Below the pieces are notes generated by a model. That model had not been told where the DNA came from. It saw only the letters and a program-made list of their open reading frames with translations, and did not search any database. This document shows, in pieces, positions 9,883-22,454 of a DNA stretch of 64,000 nucleotides. The position numbers were made by a program, and so were the translations under genes. The first letter of the stretch is position 1; each line of letters begins with the position of its first letter. Origin of the DNA: Datisca glomerata. Lineage: Eukaryota; Streptophyta; Magnoliopsida; Cucurbitales; Datiscaceae. The stretch covers positions 691,019-755,018 of the forward strand of contig QANY01005731.1 of assembly GCA_003255025.1 (NCBI GenBank), read 5' to 3'.

Positions 9883-11109
9883 TTGGGTGTTCAAACTTAT
9901 CTTGAACTGAACCAAACTGAAAATCATCAGTTCGATCAGCTCTCTAGGCCCCTGCATTTTAGTTCGGTTCGGTAGTTTTGCAGAACCAAAACTTCGGTTT
10001 GGTTAAAAAATGTTTAGTTTTTTAACTAAACCGAACTTATAATATAAAACGATGTCATTTTTATACCCCTTGTATATTTCTCAAGTTTTACATTCTATAT
10101 GGCATCATTTTGATGAAACCTCAATATATAAGCCAACATTTTTAGGGGTAGGGTTTCATTTGCATTTCCCCAGTTCCCTTGCGTTTCCATCTCCATCTCA
10201 TCTACCCTAATCGCGGCGCCTTCTCCCATCTCCTCAATAATTGCCGACGCCTTCTCTCATCTTATCTGTAATCATCGGCGCCTTCTCTCCTCTCCTCTGT
10301 AATCGTCGCCTTGGGCTCTTCTCCTCTATAATCGTCCTAAAGTTTTACTAACTCGGCTTTCTCCTTCCTTGGCTTTCTCCTTCATCGAGGGTAAGTTTCA
10401 TCTCTGGTCCTTCAAAGTCAGTTAAATGATTTCTTAGTTCTGGTGAACCTCATATGTTAGTTATGATCGTCGCCTTAGGGTTCTACTTGCTCGGCTATCT
10501 CATTCCTCGGCTCTTCTCCTTCCTCGGCTTTCTCCTTCATCGAGGGTAAGTTTCATCCCTGGTTCTTCAAAGTCAGATAAATTATTTCTTAGTTTTTGTG
10601 AACCTGATTTTTTAGTTCTGATTTGTTAGTCCTTAGTTTTAATTATTTGTTAGTTCTTAGTTCTGATTAGTTTAAATTAGTTCTTAGCACCGATTAGTTG
10701 ATTTGTTAGTTCTTAGTTACATGATTTGTTAGTTCTGATTTGTTAGTTTTGAGTTTGATATTGTTCTTACTTAGTTCTTAGATATGATTAGTTCAAAGTT
10801 TCTTTGATATTGTTTGTACACTTATTAGTTTTGTGTTAGTTTTTAGGGTGATTTGAAATAGATTTGTGAGTTTTTAGATTTTAGGTTGAGAAAGTTTCAG
10901 ATTTTACTATTTTAGGTTGAATTTTTTGTTGGAAAAAAATTGAATAACAGGTACCACCGACCATCGAATCATCAAACCGAACTGAACTCACAGTTAAGTT
11001 CGGTTTGGTTCTTTTGACCTTCACGATTCAGTTCATTTCGGCATATACCGAACCAAATGTTTCGGTTCCGTTCGATTTTTTATCACTAACCGAACCATGT
11101 TCACCTCTA
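9883..11109. mobile_element. Non-autonomous hAT element with 8-bp target duplication
   Basis: The left tip TTGGGTGTTCAA and the right tip (reverse complement TAGAGGTGAACA) are imperfect terminal inverted repeats of hAT type. They are flanked by TTTAAAAA (9875-9882) and TTTAAAAT (11110-11117), an 8-bp duplication with one mismatch. The subterminal regions (9895-10030 and 10975-11100) are rich in GGTTCGGTT/AACCGAACC motifs, seen at many plant hAT ends. The middle contains CT-rich sequence resembling a leader exon followed by GAG|GGTAAGTTTCATC, then TTAGTTCT-rich repeats. No transposase frame remains. Confidence 0.65.
10360..10615 (+). repeat. Tandem duplication of a leader-exon/intron-like segment
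   Basis: The segment GGCTTTCTCCTTCATCGAGG + GTAAGTTTCATC + CTTCAAAGTCAG + AATGATTTCTTAG + GTGAACCT occurs at about 10369-10453 and again, diverged, at about 10522-10610. Both copies keep a consensus donor-like GTAAGT. It is probably a duplicated remnant of the 5' untranslated exon and intron of the parental autonomous hAT gene. Confidence 0.6.
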
Positions 11110-11117
11110 TTTAAAAT

Positions 11118-11763
11118 CTTAAAATATCCTTTTAGATATTTAGTTTTCAATTATATAAAATTTGTAGAATTATTATAGTTAATTTATAGAAATAGTAAAT
11201 GGGCAGAATTTAATTACATTTTTTTTTTGTTTTTCAAGAAAGTATTATAAATTTGTTTCCAGTATTTTCATTTGATATGATAAAGTTATTTAACATGATT
11301 AAATAATAATCTCACATTACTTTCTCTACCAGTTTTTTACAAAAATCTATTTCACTAAATAACTTATTCAATTCATTTAACAATCTTACTAACACATCTA
11401 CACATTTTCTAATATATATTTTATTTTCTCAGACTCTCATAAAAACATCATTATTTGTTTGCCTTTCTCCCTATTTGATTTGGATACTTTATTTTTTTGA
11501 AGACCAAAGCCACACCTAAGGCTCATAAAAAAATAATAATCATGGAATCTCACCCAATTTGATCCATTCTAAATTCATTCGAGCCGGGATTGGGTCTTGA
11601 TATTTTGAACGGCCGGTATTCTTGCCTCGCCCGATCCCGTCCTTGAAGGGCTACTCGTAAACCAGTCAAGGGGCCCGTCCGACGAGATTAAGATATGCAT
11701 GTTTATTGAAATAAATTGTATAAATATTATGTTTCAAAAATTTATGGATACAAATACTCTTCA
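11118..11763. other. Intergenic, no gene
   Basis: This is AT-rich sequence, with a GC-richer patch at about 11575-11690 that has no clear coding potential. It ends with CTTCA (11759-11763), the left target duplication of the copia element. Confidence 0.6.
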
Positions 11764-13898
11764 TGCTGGGATCGGTAGGTTTTAAAACTTAATTTAAAAT
11801 GAGTTTGAACCATGAACGGTTCGTGGGTGGAATATAAAAAAATCAATTAACTTATTAATCGAATTAAATAATTTAAAACTTAAAAATGTGCGATTATGCA
11901 TATACAATATTGAACGAGAAGATAAGGTTAGAAACAATACTTCACCTATACTTTGTATCGGAGAATTTCTAAACTGTCGGAATTCATTCGAGCGTTCTTC
12001 AAGCTTCGGGATCTGAATCAAGCACTTGAACTCCAAGAACGATTTGTGAATTTCGTCCACCAACAACCATCCGTTAATTTCAGAAATATATCTCACGAGA
12101 ATTTTGTGTAGGAATTTGAGTGTGGGCTCTCAATACGATTGGAGGAAAATATTGAATATTTTTCCTTCAATGCTCTCTAAATGGAATATTTTTATATTGG
12201 AGAATTTCTGAGAATTTTTGAACTGTCAGAATTCCTTCGAGCATTATTCGTGTTCTTCAAGTTACAGGATCCGAATCATGCACTTGAACTCCAAGAATGA
12301 TTTGTGAATTTCGTCAACTAACAACCACCCGTTAATTCCAGAAATAAATCTCATGAGAATTTTGTGCAGGAATTGGAGTGTGGGCTCTCAAAATGATTGA
12401 AAAAAAAATCAAATATTTTTCCTTCAATGCTCTCTCAATTGACGGCAATCACTAGGGAGGGGAGAAAACTCTTTTTCTTTGTATCTGATATGAGATCTAT
12501 ATCTTTATCTCTCTCTCTATAGTCAAATTGTTATTAGATATTTATAAAATCTAATTTTTGATATTTACAAATATACCCATGTAATTTAAATTTTAGAAAA
12601 TTCACCCCCATATATTCATATTGTCGAAAATCAGTATATCTCCACAGTGTTAGAGTTGTATCAATTTTTATCAATCAATTGATAGATTTGATTTATCATT
12701 ATCAATTAATTAATTTATTTATTTGTATTTACTAATTATCTAATAACTAAAAAATAATAAACTAATTAACTTCAACACAAATAATCAAATAATCACAATT
12801 AACTAATTAAATGACATCACTCATCACATATGGGTGTAGAAAATATGCATTGATATCAAAACACATTTTTATCCAATTTACTTCATTTTTCTATTCCTGT
12901 TCTCATGAGTTAGTTCTGAGAGAGGATGGACCCACATAAACAAAGCTAAGGATTAAAATACCCGGTGAATTTATCTCCATAAATTTCTGACCTATTTAAT
13001 TCTGATATCGTACGACTCCACTATAGGTTCGATGTCGAATCAACTCTCAATTCATGCGCACTACTTTTCTGTTGGTGTAAATAAACTATTTTTATTTTCA
13101 CGGTCCACAGAATATTTTAACATAATACCCATCGTAAATATCAGTAAGAAAAGTGAAATGTAAAATTATCATTTTACCCCTCTTTTTATTATTTTCTTTA
13201 TTGACTGTAAATAAGAAAGACATAATAGTGAATTGTCTCATACAATTCACAAGTCTTAATCAATGACTCAATTCATTGAATACCTGTTCATGTTAATTCA
13301 TTCACACACTTATCAATAAAACATAAAGTGATATTGTTACTTTCGCAATCCAACTACGAATTTTCATATCTATGACTCACGTAATTCTAACTTGAATTAC
13401 AATCTCAACAGCCGAGGTATTGCCGACCAATTCAAACTCACTCAAATATTGCAACTATTTAAGTCAAGCTACATATTCACCTCAGGATTAAGGTAATTAC
13501 AAAATTACTCATAAGGTGTAACAATTAGATTTAGAGCTAGGTAAACGGTTGTGGGCTCTAAACTAATTTTGTTATCGCTCTATTCAACATGTCCATAACA
13601 TGTCTAGGTTAACCGTTTGAGTCTCCACTCCTATGTCCCAAGACTGGCATCCATTGGTTCAACCTAACAGTCATAATCAGATTCGATTGTCTAGTCAATC
13701 ATAAGACTGGGAATATCATTTTGAACTTTCTTAGAAGAGTTCATCTGGAGACGCATTTGTCTTCACTCTTCTTTCTTAGAAGAGTTTTAATTTAAAATAA
13801 AACTTTAATTTATTCGTAAAAATTCAATAATACTAATATCTGAAAAATAACTAAATATAAATAATTATTACACGCTACTTTATGGACATATTCCAATA
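11764..13898 (-). repeat. Copia 3' LTR, 2135 bp
   Basis: Collinear with 19468-21404 over its whole length: shared landmarks are the GTAGGTTTTAAAA start, TCTCACGAGAATTTTGTG, GACTCCACTATAGGTTCGAT, CAGCCGAGGTATTGCC and the GGACATATTCCAATA end. It is about 200 bp longer than the partner because of an internal tandem duplication. Confidence 0.9.
11953..12435 (-). repeat. Internal tandem duplication in the copia 3' LTR
   Basis: The block running from GAGAATTTCT through CTTGAACTCCAAGAA, TTTGTGAATTTCGTC, GAGAATTTTGTG and CCTTCAATGCTCTCT is present twice, about 250-258 bp apart (about 11955-12180 and 12200-12435). The 5' LTR has this block once (about 19660-19900). Confidence 0.85.
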
Positions 13899-13912
13899 AT
13901 CTTCCAGTTTGA
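13899..13912 (-). other. Copia polypurine tract, degenerate
   Basis: On the minus strand the bases just before the 3' LTR read AAACTGGAAGAT. This is a decayed form of the purine-rich tract that normally precedes TGTTGGAATATG in this group. Confidence 0.6.
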
Positions 13913-13919
13913 CTAAAGT

Positions 13920-15400
13920 AGGCGTGTACAATCTTTTATCCCCAAGCCCTCCAGATGACCATAAAAAACTTTACTACTTGAAGTCTATGTGAATGAATCT
14001 GCCAGGTTGTTGACTGTCGAAATATGCGTAACCACAACGTCTCCACGCTGAACAATTTCTCTAATCAGGTGATATTTACGTTTATGTGTTTGGATCTCTT
14101 ATGGCTTCTAGGTTCTTTAGAATTCGCTACAGCCCCTCTATTATCACAATAAAGTGCCATGGGCTTGTTAACGTCTGGAACAACTTTCAGGGTCTTCAAG
14201 AACTTCCTAAGCCATATAGCCTCCTTCGTAGCTCACAAGATGCCACATATTCAGCTTCCATGGTAAAATCAACAATGCAAGATTGCTTGATACTTCTCCA
14301 TACAACTGCTCCACCGTTCAGGATGAACACCGATCCAGAAGTGGACCTCCTGGAATCCTTATAAGCTTGGAAATCAGAATCAATATACCCCGTCATATTA
14401 AAGTCACTACCTAAACACACAAGCATGTAATTCCTTGTTCTCCTAAGATACTTAAGGATATGTTTGATATCATTCCAATGCTTAATTTCAGGATTAGATT
14501 GGAAATGACTCACCACGGCTACAACATAGCAAATGTCTGGCCTAGTACAAAGTATCACATACATGAGACTTCTTATGGCTAAAGAATATGGAATCTTTCT
14601 CATGTTTTCCTCTTCTTGAAGAGTCTTGGGAGACTGCTCCTTGGAGAAGCTGACTCCATGTCTAAAAGGAAGAAATCATTTCTTGGAGTTTTGTATACTA
14701 AAGCAATCCAACACCTTATCAATATAAGATGCTTGAGACAGTGCCAATTATCTATTCTCATATCTCGAAAGATCTAAATACCTAAGACAAATGAAGCTTC
14801 TCCAAGATCATTCATATCAAATTACTTTGCAAGCCAAATCTTGATATCAGATAATTTTCCTGCATCATTCTCAATGAGTAGAATATCATCTACGTACAAG
14901 ACTAGAAAAACCATTATCCTTTCGTGTATCATCTTATACACACAGGGCTCGTCCGCTAACTATTCAAAATGACAGTTCTTAACAGTTTTGTCGAATCTAA
15001 TATTCCACGACCGTGACGCCTGCAGTTCACAAACTTTGCCATCTTGGCATTTCTCCATGAACCCGTCTGGTTAAGCTATATAAATGCACTCATTAAGATT
15101 CATATTCAGAAAAGCAGTCCTGACATCCTTTCACCAGATTTCATAATCAAGGGCAGCAGCAATGGATAAAATAATTCGAATGGATTTAAGCATGGCCACC
15201 GGGGAGAAGGTATCTTCATAGCCTATTCCTTCCTTTTGGGTGTAGCCCTTGGCTACTAGCCTAGCTTTGAATATCTCTACATTCCCATCTAAACCTTTTT
15301 TCTTCTTATAGATCCATTTGCATTATACGGATTTTACCCCTTCAGAAGGATCTACAAGCTTCTAGACTCCGTTCGAGTCCATCGAATGTATCTCAACGCT
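13920..15400 (-). pseudogene. Copia reverse transcriptase and RNase H, broken
   Basis: Copia-type RNase H is readable on the minus strand at 14196-14603: RSLMYVILCTRPDICYVV, then YIDSDFQAYKDSRRSTSG and MEAEYVAS. Upstream, the RT catalytic motif YVDDILL is intact at 14885-14896 in LYVDDILLIENDAGK. Between and upstream of these are several stops and frameshifts. In an active element this polyprotein segment copies the RNA into DNA in virus-like particles. Here it is a fossil. Confidence 0.85.
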
Positions 15401-15599
15401 CATGGTTTATTGTCATAAGTTTGCTTCAGGACCAGCCATGACCTCTGAGTTGGAGACAATTTCATCAAGGTCCTTATCTAACACAACTGTTAAACCTTCT
15501 CCATAGGACATATAGCTCTCAGGTTGTCTCACAACCCTCCCAGTACGTCAAGGCTCCATAGGCTCTGGCTCCTGTCGTGGTTCTTCCATTATTGAATCA

Positions 15600-16560
15600 G
15601 AAACAATTTTTGATTGGGGATTTGGTGTCCTCCCACTCAATGATTCCTCTAGCACAACTGTGCTTCTCGGCTGTACACTTTTAATGTAATCTTCTTCAAG
15701 AAAATGAGGATTCGTGCTAACGAATATTTTCTTGTCATTTGTACCCCTTCGTTCCTTTAGGATATCCTACGAACATGCATAATTCTGAACGACTGGCCAA
15801 CTTGTCTGTCTTCGGTTTTAGAATATGTGCTCGGCACCCCCATATTTTAAAATGATTAATAGTTGACTTTCATCCATACCATTTTTCATATAGTGTATCA
15901 GGTACCGTCTTCAACGGAACTTAGTTTAGAATATATGTCATTTTCAAGGCATATCCCTAGAAAGAATCAATGAAGGATGAGTAACTCATCATGAATCTAA
16001 CCATATCCATCAGAGTTCGATTCCTTCTCTCTGACGCACCATTTTGCTGTGGCATATGAGGTGTTGTAAGCTGAGAAAGAATACTTTATTCCTTAATAAT
16101 GTCTTCGAACTCTCCTAGCAAAGTACTCACCACCACCATCGGATCGTAATGTTTTGATTTATTTTTCTAATTACTTTTCAACCAAGGCCTTATACTCTTT
16201 GAACTTTTTAAAGGTTTTAGACTTTTGACACATTAGATAAACATGACCAAAATGTGAGTAGTCATTAGTGAAGGTTATAAAGTATTTATAACCTCCTCTT
16301 GCTTAGATATTCAATAGCCCACTACATCACTATGTATGAGTTCGAAGCATTGAGTGGCTCTTTCACCCTTTGCTGAAAAATGTCTCTTGGTCATTTTGCT
16401 TTCAATACAGGATTCGCATGTGAGTAGTGATCCCACACTTAAAGTTTGCAAAAGACCATCCTTCGCAAGTCTTTTAATCTTGTCCAGGCTAATATGCCCA
16501 AGGTGTAAGTACCACAAATAGGTTAGTCGGTTGAGTTATACTTCAACCTTTTACTATCCC
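15600..16560 (-). pseudogene. Copia pre-integrase and integrase region, broken
   Basis: The minus-strand frame 16311-16517 reads HLGHISLDKIKRLAKDGLL, then CESCIESKMTKR and ELIHSDVVG. This is the GAG-pre-integrase H..H..C..C zinc-binding part followed by the beginning of the integrase core. Further core sequence continues with many stops to about 15600. Confidence 0.8.
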
Positions 16561-17651
16561 TTTGTGAATCAACATTCACTTCAGTGTCACATATTATTGG
16601 AACTATTAGTTTTACGTAAAATAATTTATTTATCAAACGTGCAGTAGTAATTAAGCAATCATTTCTAAAGATATCAATATCTTTGTCAATGAAATTCAAA
16701 TTTAATTCTTACTCAATTAAACTAGCTACTGAAATAAGATTTTTCCTATAAAACTGAGGTATAATAAACATCACGTAAAAACAGATAACCGTTATCATGT
16801 TCCAACTGATACAGCCAATACTAGTGTTCTATTCCCCATACGGACAATGAACTCGACCAAGATATATGCTAGAGATAATTCAGGCAGTTGCATATCCAAT
16901 GGTTATCGACTTCATAGTGATGACCCTTATCTCACAACATGTCCACCTTGCAGTGCCCTTACCATTTGTAACTTTTGAGTTCTGCTTCTTAGCCTTATTC
17001 AGACCTCCTCTTGTGTTTCCTTTTAGAGCCAGATGTAGAAGGCTTACTTTCAGTAAATTTTGCACTTCCAGTCTTCCTCTTTCCCTTTAGAAACAAAGTC
17101 TCAGCGGCTTGCAACTCTTTCATAATCTCAGGAAGTGAGTACCTCAACTTATTGATCAAATAATTAAGTTTGAAGTTCTCAAATGTATCAGGAAGAGTCT
17201 CTAAGATCATATCCACCTGAGTCTCACCATCAACCTCAGCACCCATGATCTCCATCTCACTCAGATAATTAATGATCATTGTCATATATTCTCTTATAAG
17301 AATTCCAGATTTTATACTGCAGTTCATAAGGTTTTGCACAACTGCCCGTTTGGCTTACCGACCCTGATCTCTGAACATTTCAGTGATGTTCAACATGATA
17401 TCAGTGGTGGTTTCCAAATTCTGATGTTGTTGCTGCAACATATTGCTAACAAAAGCCAAGATGGAATATCTGACTATCTCATCAGAATGTAACCAAGAAG
17501 CATAAGCATCATTTTTCTCTTTAGTCGATTCACTAAAATGCTCAAAGGAACAAGGATTGGTGAGCACAAACTTGTGCTTTTCAATCGTCAGTATGATATC
17601 AAGATTGTGTTTCCAATCACCGTAATTATCACCAGTTAATATTGTTCGCAT
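16560..17651 (-). pseudogene. Copia gag and protease-region remnant
   Basis: From an ATG at 17651 the frame reads MRTILTGDNYGDWKHNL, the usual start of a UBN2-type copia gag. It continues through a single in-frame TAA (about 17352-17354) to RAVVQNLMNCSIKSG and LPDTFENFKLNY, ending at 16995. A degenerate zinc-knuckle area follows in another frame (ARWTCCEI), then the conserved QFYRKNLISVASL stretch ahead of the integrase. No intact DSG protease motif was recognised. Confidence 0.8.
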
Positions 17652-18637
17652 TTAAGATAGTTGAGAATAGGGATATGGACATGATTATCGAAAAGAATAA
17701 ATAAAGAGGTGTACATAAATGTTCAATCGTTTAGGAAAGTATGATGCATGATGCACCTCCTTAAACATTTAAAAATCTCATCGAGGGATGAAGTCTAAAC
17801 TATTTTCTATCGCATCGAAACTCTTCTCATTTGGTTAATGCTTAAATGTCTTCACATCTAGCTTCACCAATCACCAATGATTTTGATCACCTTGGCCCCA
17901 TTGACTAGCCCCTAAGTGAGGATTCCAATGTGCTTCAGTCTAAGTGCTTAACCAACGCATCGACTTTTAAAAGTTGCAATGGACTAACAGTCAGTCTATG
18001 GGACGGCCATGCCCCACCACTTCTTTAAAAGTCTTAGTATCTGAAGCAGCTTGATGACTCAAAGCGACACGACTCCAAAGTTTCTCCCATTAAAGAGAGG
18101 ACCGCTATGAGCGATTCCAAACCATTCTTCTTGGCATGATCAAGTTCGCGTTGGAGACCTTGGGAATGTTTCAACGTAAACGATCCTCCCACTTAGTTTT
18201 GAAAAAATTTGGATTTTTGGTTGTTTTCCAAAACTTAACTTTTATTAATTTGAAAAATCTTTTATTTAATTTTAAATCCCAATTTAAAATCATGATCATT
18301 ATAAATTTCACATTGTAATTAAATTATAACCATTTTAAATTAATCTGTAATAATGCATGTGCATGCTACATGGTAATTTGATATTGACATATCCCAAGTT
18401 CTACATGGCATGTTGTATGATGATGCAAGATTAAAATTAAATAATACATTTAAAATTAACCCCCTTATTGGCTCATTTCTAATTACAACTCAAAAAAATA
18501 ATAAATAAATTACAAATTAATTTATAAACTAATCTTCATAGCGTCTGTAATTTTCTCATTCTTCTCCATGTTGTCCCACCACTTTGTAAGTCTTTACAAA
18601 AGTCCATTCCCATTTTAAAATTCAAATTTAAAACTTA

Positions 18638-18668
<31 letters not shown>

Positions 18669-19452
18669 TCAAATTTCAAAATTTAAATTTTGATTAAAAC
18701 CCTTTAATTAAAGAAATCTATTTTTCTAATTAAATAATCTTATTAATCATCCTATTTTTCCTTTTCTTAATAAAATAAAAAGATAACATTGATAATTATT
18801 TTTTAAATTTAAAATTTAAAATATTAAAGGATAAAATAGATAATTAACTTTGAATTCAAAATTCAAAAGGTATAAAGATAAAATAGATAATTATCTTTCG
18901 AATTTTAATTATCTTTTAGTCGTTTAAAATTTTAAATTTTAAAAGATAAAAAATAGGATAAGGGTTATCGCGAAACATCACAGAGTTTCTTCCTAAACTC
19001 TTATTATTATCGTCTAGGGTTTCACAAACCCTAGTCACCATGCAGGGCATGACAGCGGACAACAGCGGTGACAGTGCCGGAATAGTACCATTGGCTGTCG
19101 GAACAGTAACTCTGATATGAACAATTATTCTGGCGTGAACACTAAACCCGACATAAACAGTGCTCCTGTGGAACAGTACTCTAGTGATGGTTTCGAGACG
19201 ACGACGATTTTACATCAAATTTATAAAAATACAACTATTGCGACAAAATAAATTACATAAAATCTTATGCCTCAAATTTGACGTACATCAATTCTAAATT
19301 AAAATAAAAACGCCTAGAGTCAATAGTTAGGGATCCAATCACATAACACATTCAAAACAGTTTTGAATCTACCATACAAAATCATATGCCAATATCCACA
19401 AAATTAACGATACGTTCGTTTCAAATATCTATATGCATAATCAAGAATATAT
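17652..19452. other. Copia untranslated internal region
   Basis: No coding potential is seen. It contains AT-rich simple sequence such as repeated TTCAAATTTCAAATT (about 18630-18690). It lies between PBS and gag of the copia element, so it is its 5' untranslated leader, unusually long at about 1.8 kb. Confidence 0.6.
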
Positions 19453-19466
19453 GACTCTGATACTAA
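19453..19466 (-). other. Copia primer binding site
   Basis: Immediately inside the 5' LTR the minus strand reads TTAGTATCAGAGTC. This matches TGGTATCAGAGC, the complement of the 3' end of plant initiator methionine tRNA and the usual primer of copia elements, with a few mismatches. Confidence 0.75.
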
Positions 19467-19467
19467 T

Positions 19468-21404
19468 TGCTGGAAGCTGTAGGTTTTAAAAATTAATTTA
19501 AAACAAATTTAAACCACGAACAGTTCGTGGGCGGAATATCAAAAAAATTTAATTAACTTATTTAATCAAATTATATAATTTAAAATCAAATAACGTGCGA
19601 TTATGCATATACGATATTAAATGAGAAGATATTAAAAATAATTTTTCACTTATACTTTATATCGGAGAATTTCTGAACTTGCAGAATTCCTTTGAGTGTT
19701 CTTCGTGTTCTTCAAGTTTTGAGATCTGAATCACGCACTTGAACTCTAAAAACGATTTGTGAATTTCATCCACCAACAACCACCTGTTATTTTCAGAAAT
19801 ATATCTCACGAGAATTTTGTGTAGGAATTTGAGTGTGAGCTCTCAAAATGATTGAAGGAAAAAGTTGAATATTTTTCTTCCAATACTCTCTCAATCGGTG
19901 GCAATCACTAGGGAAGGGAGAAGAAAACTCTTTTTCTCTATATATGATATGAGATCTATATCTCTATCTCTCTTTCTACAATCAAATTGCTATTAGATAT
20001 TTATAAAATCTAATTTTTGATATTTATAAATATACCAGTATATTTTAAATTTCTGAAACTTTATCGATATATATTCAAATTGCCGAAAATCAGTATATCT
20101 CCACAGTACTAGAGTTGTATCAAAATTTTTAATCCAATTGATAGATTTAATTGATCTATCAATTAATTTATTTATTTATTTTTATCTACTAATTATCCAA
20201 TAACTAAAAAATAATAAACTAATTAATTCAATACAAATAATTACACTTAACTAATTAAGTGACATCACCCATCACATATAGGTGTAGGAAATATACCTTG
20301 GCACTGAAACATATTTTGATCCAATTTACTTTATTTTTCTATTCATGTTCTCATGAGCTATTTCTAAGACCAGATGGACCCACATGAACAAAGCTAAAGA
20401 TTCAAATACCCGGTGAATTTATTTCCATAAATTCATGACATATTTAATCCTGACATCATACGACTCCACTATAGGTTCGATGCCGAATCAACTCTTGGTT
20501 CATGGACGCTACTTTTCTGTTGGTATAAATAAACCCTTTTTATTTTCATGGTCCACAGAATATTTTATCATAATACCCATCGTGAATATCAGTAACAAGA
20601 GTGGAATGTAATACTATTTTATCCATCTTGTTATTATTTCCTTAACTCCTTTATTGACTGTGAATAAAAAATGCATAATAATGAATTGTCTCGTATAATT
20701 CACAAGTCCTAATCAATGACTCAATTCATTGAGTACCTAATCAGGTTAATTTATTCATACACTCATCAATAAAGTATAAGATGATATTATTGCTTTCGCA
20801 ATTCAACCACAAATTTCTATATCTGTGAATCACGTAACTTCAACTTAATTGAATTGCAATCCCAACAGCCGAGGTATTGCCCGCAAATTCAAACTCACTC
20901 ATTTGATATATCAAAGATTGCAACTAACTAAATCAAGCTACGAATTCACCTCAAGATTAAAGTAATTACAAAAATACCCTTAAGGTGTAACAATTAGATT
21001 TAGAGCTAGGTAAACAGTTTTGGACTCTAAACTAATTTGTTACCGGTTTATTCAACATGTTCATAACATGTCCAGGTTAACCGTTTGAGTCTTCACTCTC
21101 ATGCCCCAAAGCTGGCATCCATTGGTTCAACCTAACAGTCGCAATCGGATTCGATTGCCCAGTCGATCCTATGACTGCGAATATCGTTCTAAACTTTTTC
21201 AGAAGAGTTCGTCTGGAGACACGCATCTGTCTTCACTCTTCGTTCGTTGATGAAAGTTCCAGAACTTGAGTAATTTAATAATACACTTTAATTTAAAATG
21301 AAACTTTCAATTTAATCGTAAAAATTCAATAATACTAATGTCTAAGAAATAACTAAATACAAATAAATAGTTATTACACGCTACTTTATGGACATATTCC
21401 AATA
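19468..21404 (-). repeat. Copia 5' LTR, 1937 bp
   Basis: This is the partner of 11764-13898. On the minus strand it begins TATTGGAATATGTCC and ends CTTCCAGCA next to the PBS. Divergence from its partner is obvious by eye (many point changes plus indels), so the insertion is old. Confidence 0.9.
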
Positions 21405-21409
21405 CTTCT

Positions 21410-22174
21410 TACGTGTATAATATAAAGTTTAAATGATTTAAAATGAACGTTCATAATCTTAAGAAATTTTTCGAACTCGATAGTTAATTAAGAAGTTCTA
21501 TTATATTGAGTGTTTCCTTACCAAATATGAAAATTAATGAGATATATCAGATAAAACAAAATGATCTACACATTTTTTTTCTTTGTAGATTTCAAACAAT
21601 CTTCCATTTAATTATCTGTATGTTGTTTTGAAAAAAATGAGAAAATCATGTATTTGCCCATTATAGTTTATACCAAGTTTTAATATAGTTATTATAGTTT
21701 AAAAAATGCAATTTCATCTCACAAAAATCTACTTTACCAAAATAATTTTCATAGTTGGTAAATAACTTGCGACGTCAGCAAACATATCCAAAATATTAAT
21801 GATAAGTGACAGAATGACCACATGGATACAATGTAAAATGTTGATGAAATTTACATTTTTTGAGTTATAAACTATAGTGACTAAATATATAATTTTCTGA
21901 AGAAAAAAATGTTTGTACCTTGTGTGCAAAAATTTATTTTGCCTTTTGATGCAGTAATAAAATAGTTAAGTTATTAGTGTGTAGAAAATGTGTACAACAT
22001 TTTATTGGATTAGAATTTATGAATAAATTAAAAAATATATAAATAATCAAGAATTTATTCAATTTTTCTAAAAACTTTACCAATAACTTTAATCACTTCA
22101 AATATACCAAATAAAATAATCTCACATTCCAACATACTTTTCATTTTAACTATAATATTATAACATAGTTATCT
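21410..22174. other. Intergenic AT-rich, no gene
   Basis: Nothing coding is recognised. The short open frames are without similarity or codon bias. Confidence 0.6.
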
Positions 22175-22454
22175 CAAAAACTTGTTATCTAACTTATCAT
22201 TTATACTTACTCATCAATTTAACTTTTTCAGTATTTATATTTATCATGTACTAAATAGGCCCTTGAAATTTTATGTGGATGAGTCGGTACCAATTAATTT
22301 TATCTATATTCGGTCAAAAACTTGTTATCTAACTTATCATTTATACTTACTCATCAATTTAACTTTTTCAGTATTTATATTTATCATGTACTAAATAGGC
22401 CCTTAGAATTTTATGTGGATGAGTCGGTACCAATTAATTTTATCTATATTCGGT
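22175..22454. repeat. Near-identical 140-bp tandem duplication
   Basis: Bases 22175-22314 and 22315-22454 differ only by a couple of bases (CCCTTGAAATT versus CCCTTAGAATT). The block contains GGATGAGTCGGTACC and a TATCTATATTCGGT end. The low divergence makes it much younger than the surrounding transposons. Confidence 0.97.

Larger units (their letters stand above)
11764..21404 (-). mobile_element. Ty1/copia LTR retrotransposon, full length but decayed
   Basis: The two long terminal repeats are 11764-13898 (3' LTR) and 19468-21404 (5' LTR in the element's own orientation). The flanks CTTCA (11759-11763) and CTTCT (21405-21409) are a 5-bp target duplication with one mismatch. In minus orientation the element starts with TATTGGAATATGTCC (normally TG...) and ends ...CAGCA. 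Order on the minus strand is 5' LTR, PBS, gag, pre-integrase/integrase, reverse transcriptase/RNase H, PPT, 3' LTR. This order (integrase before RT) defines copia. All reading frames are broken by stops and shifts, so it is not mobile on its own. Confidence 0.9.
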
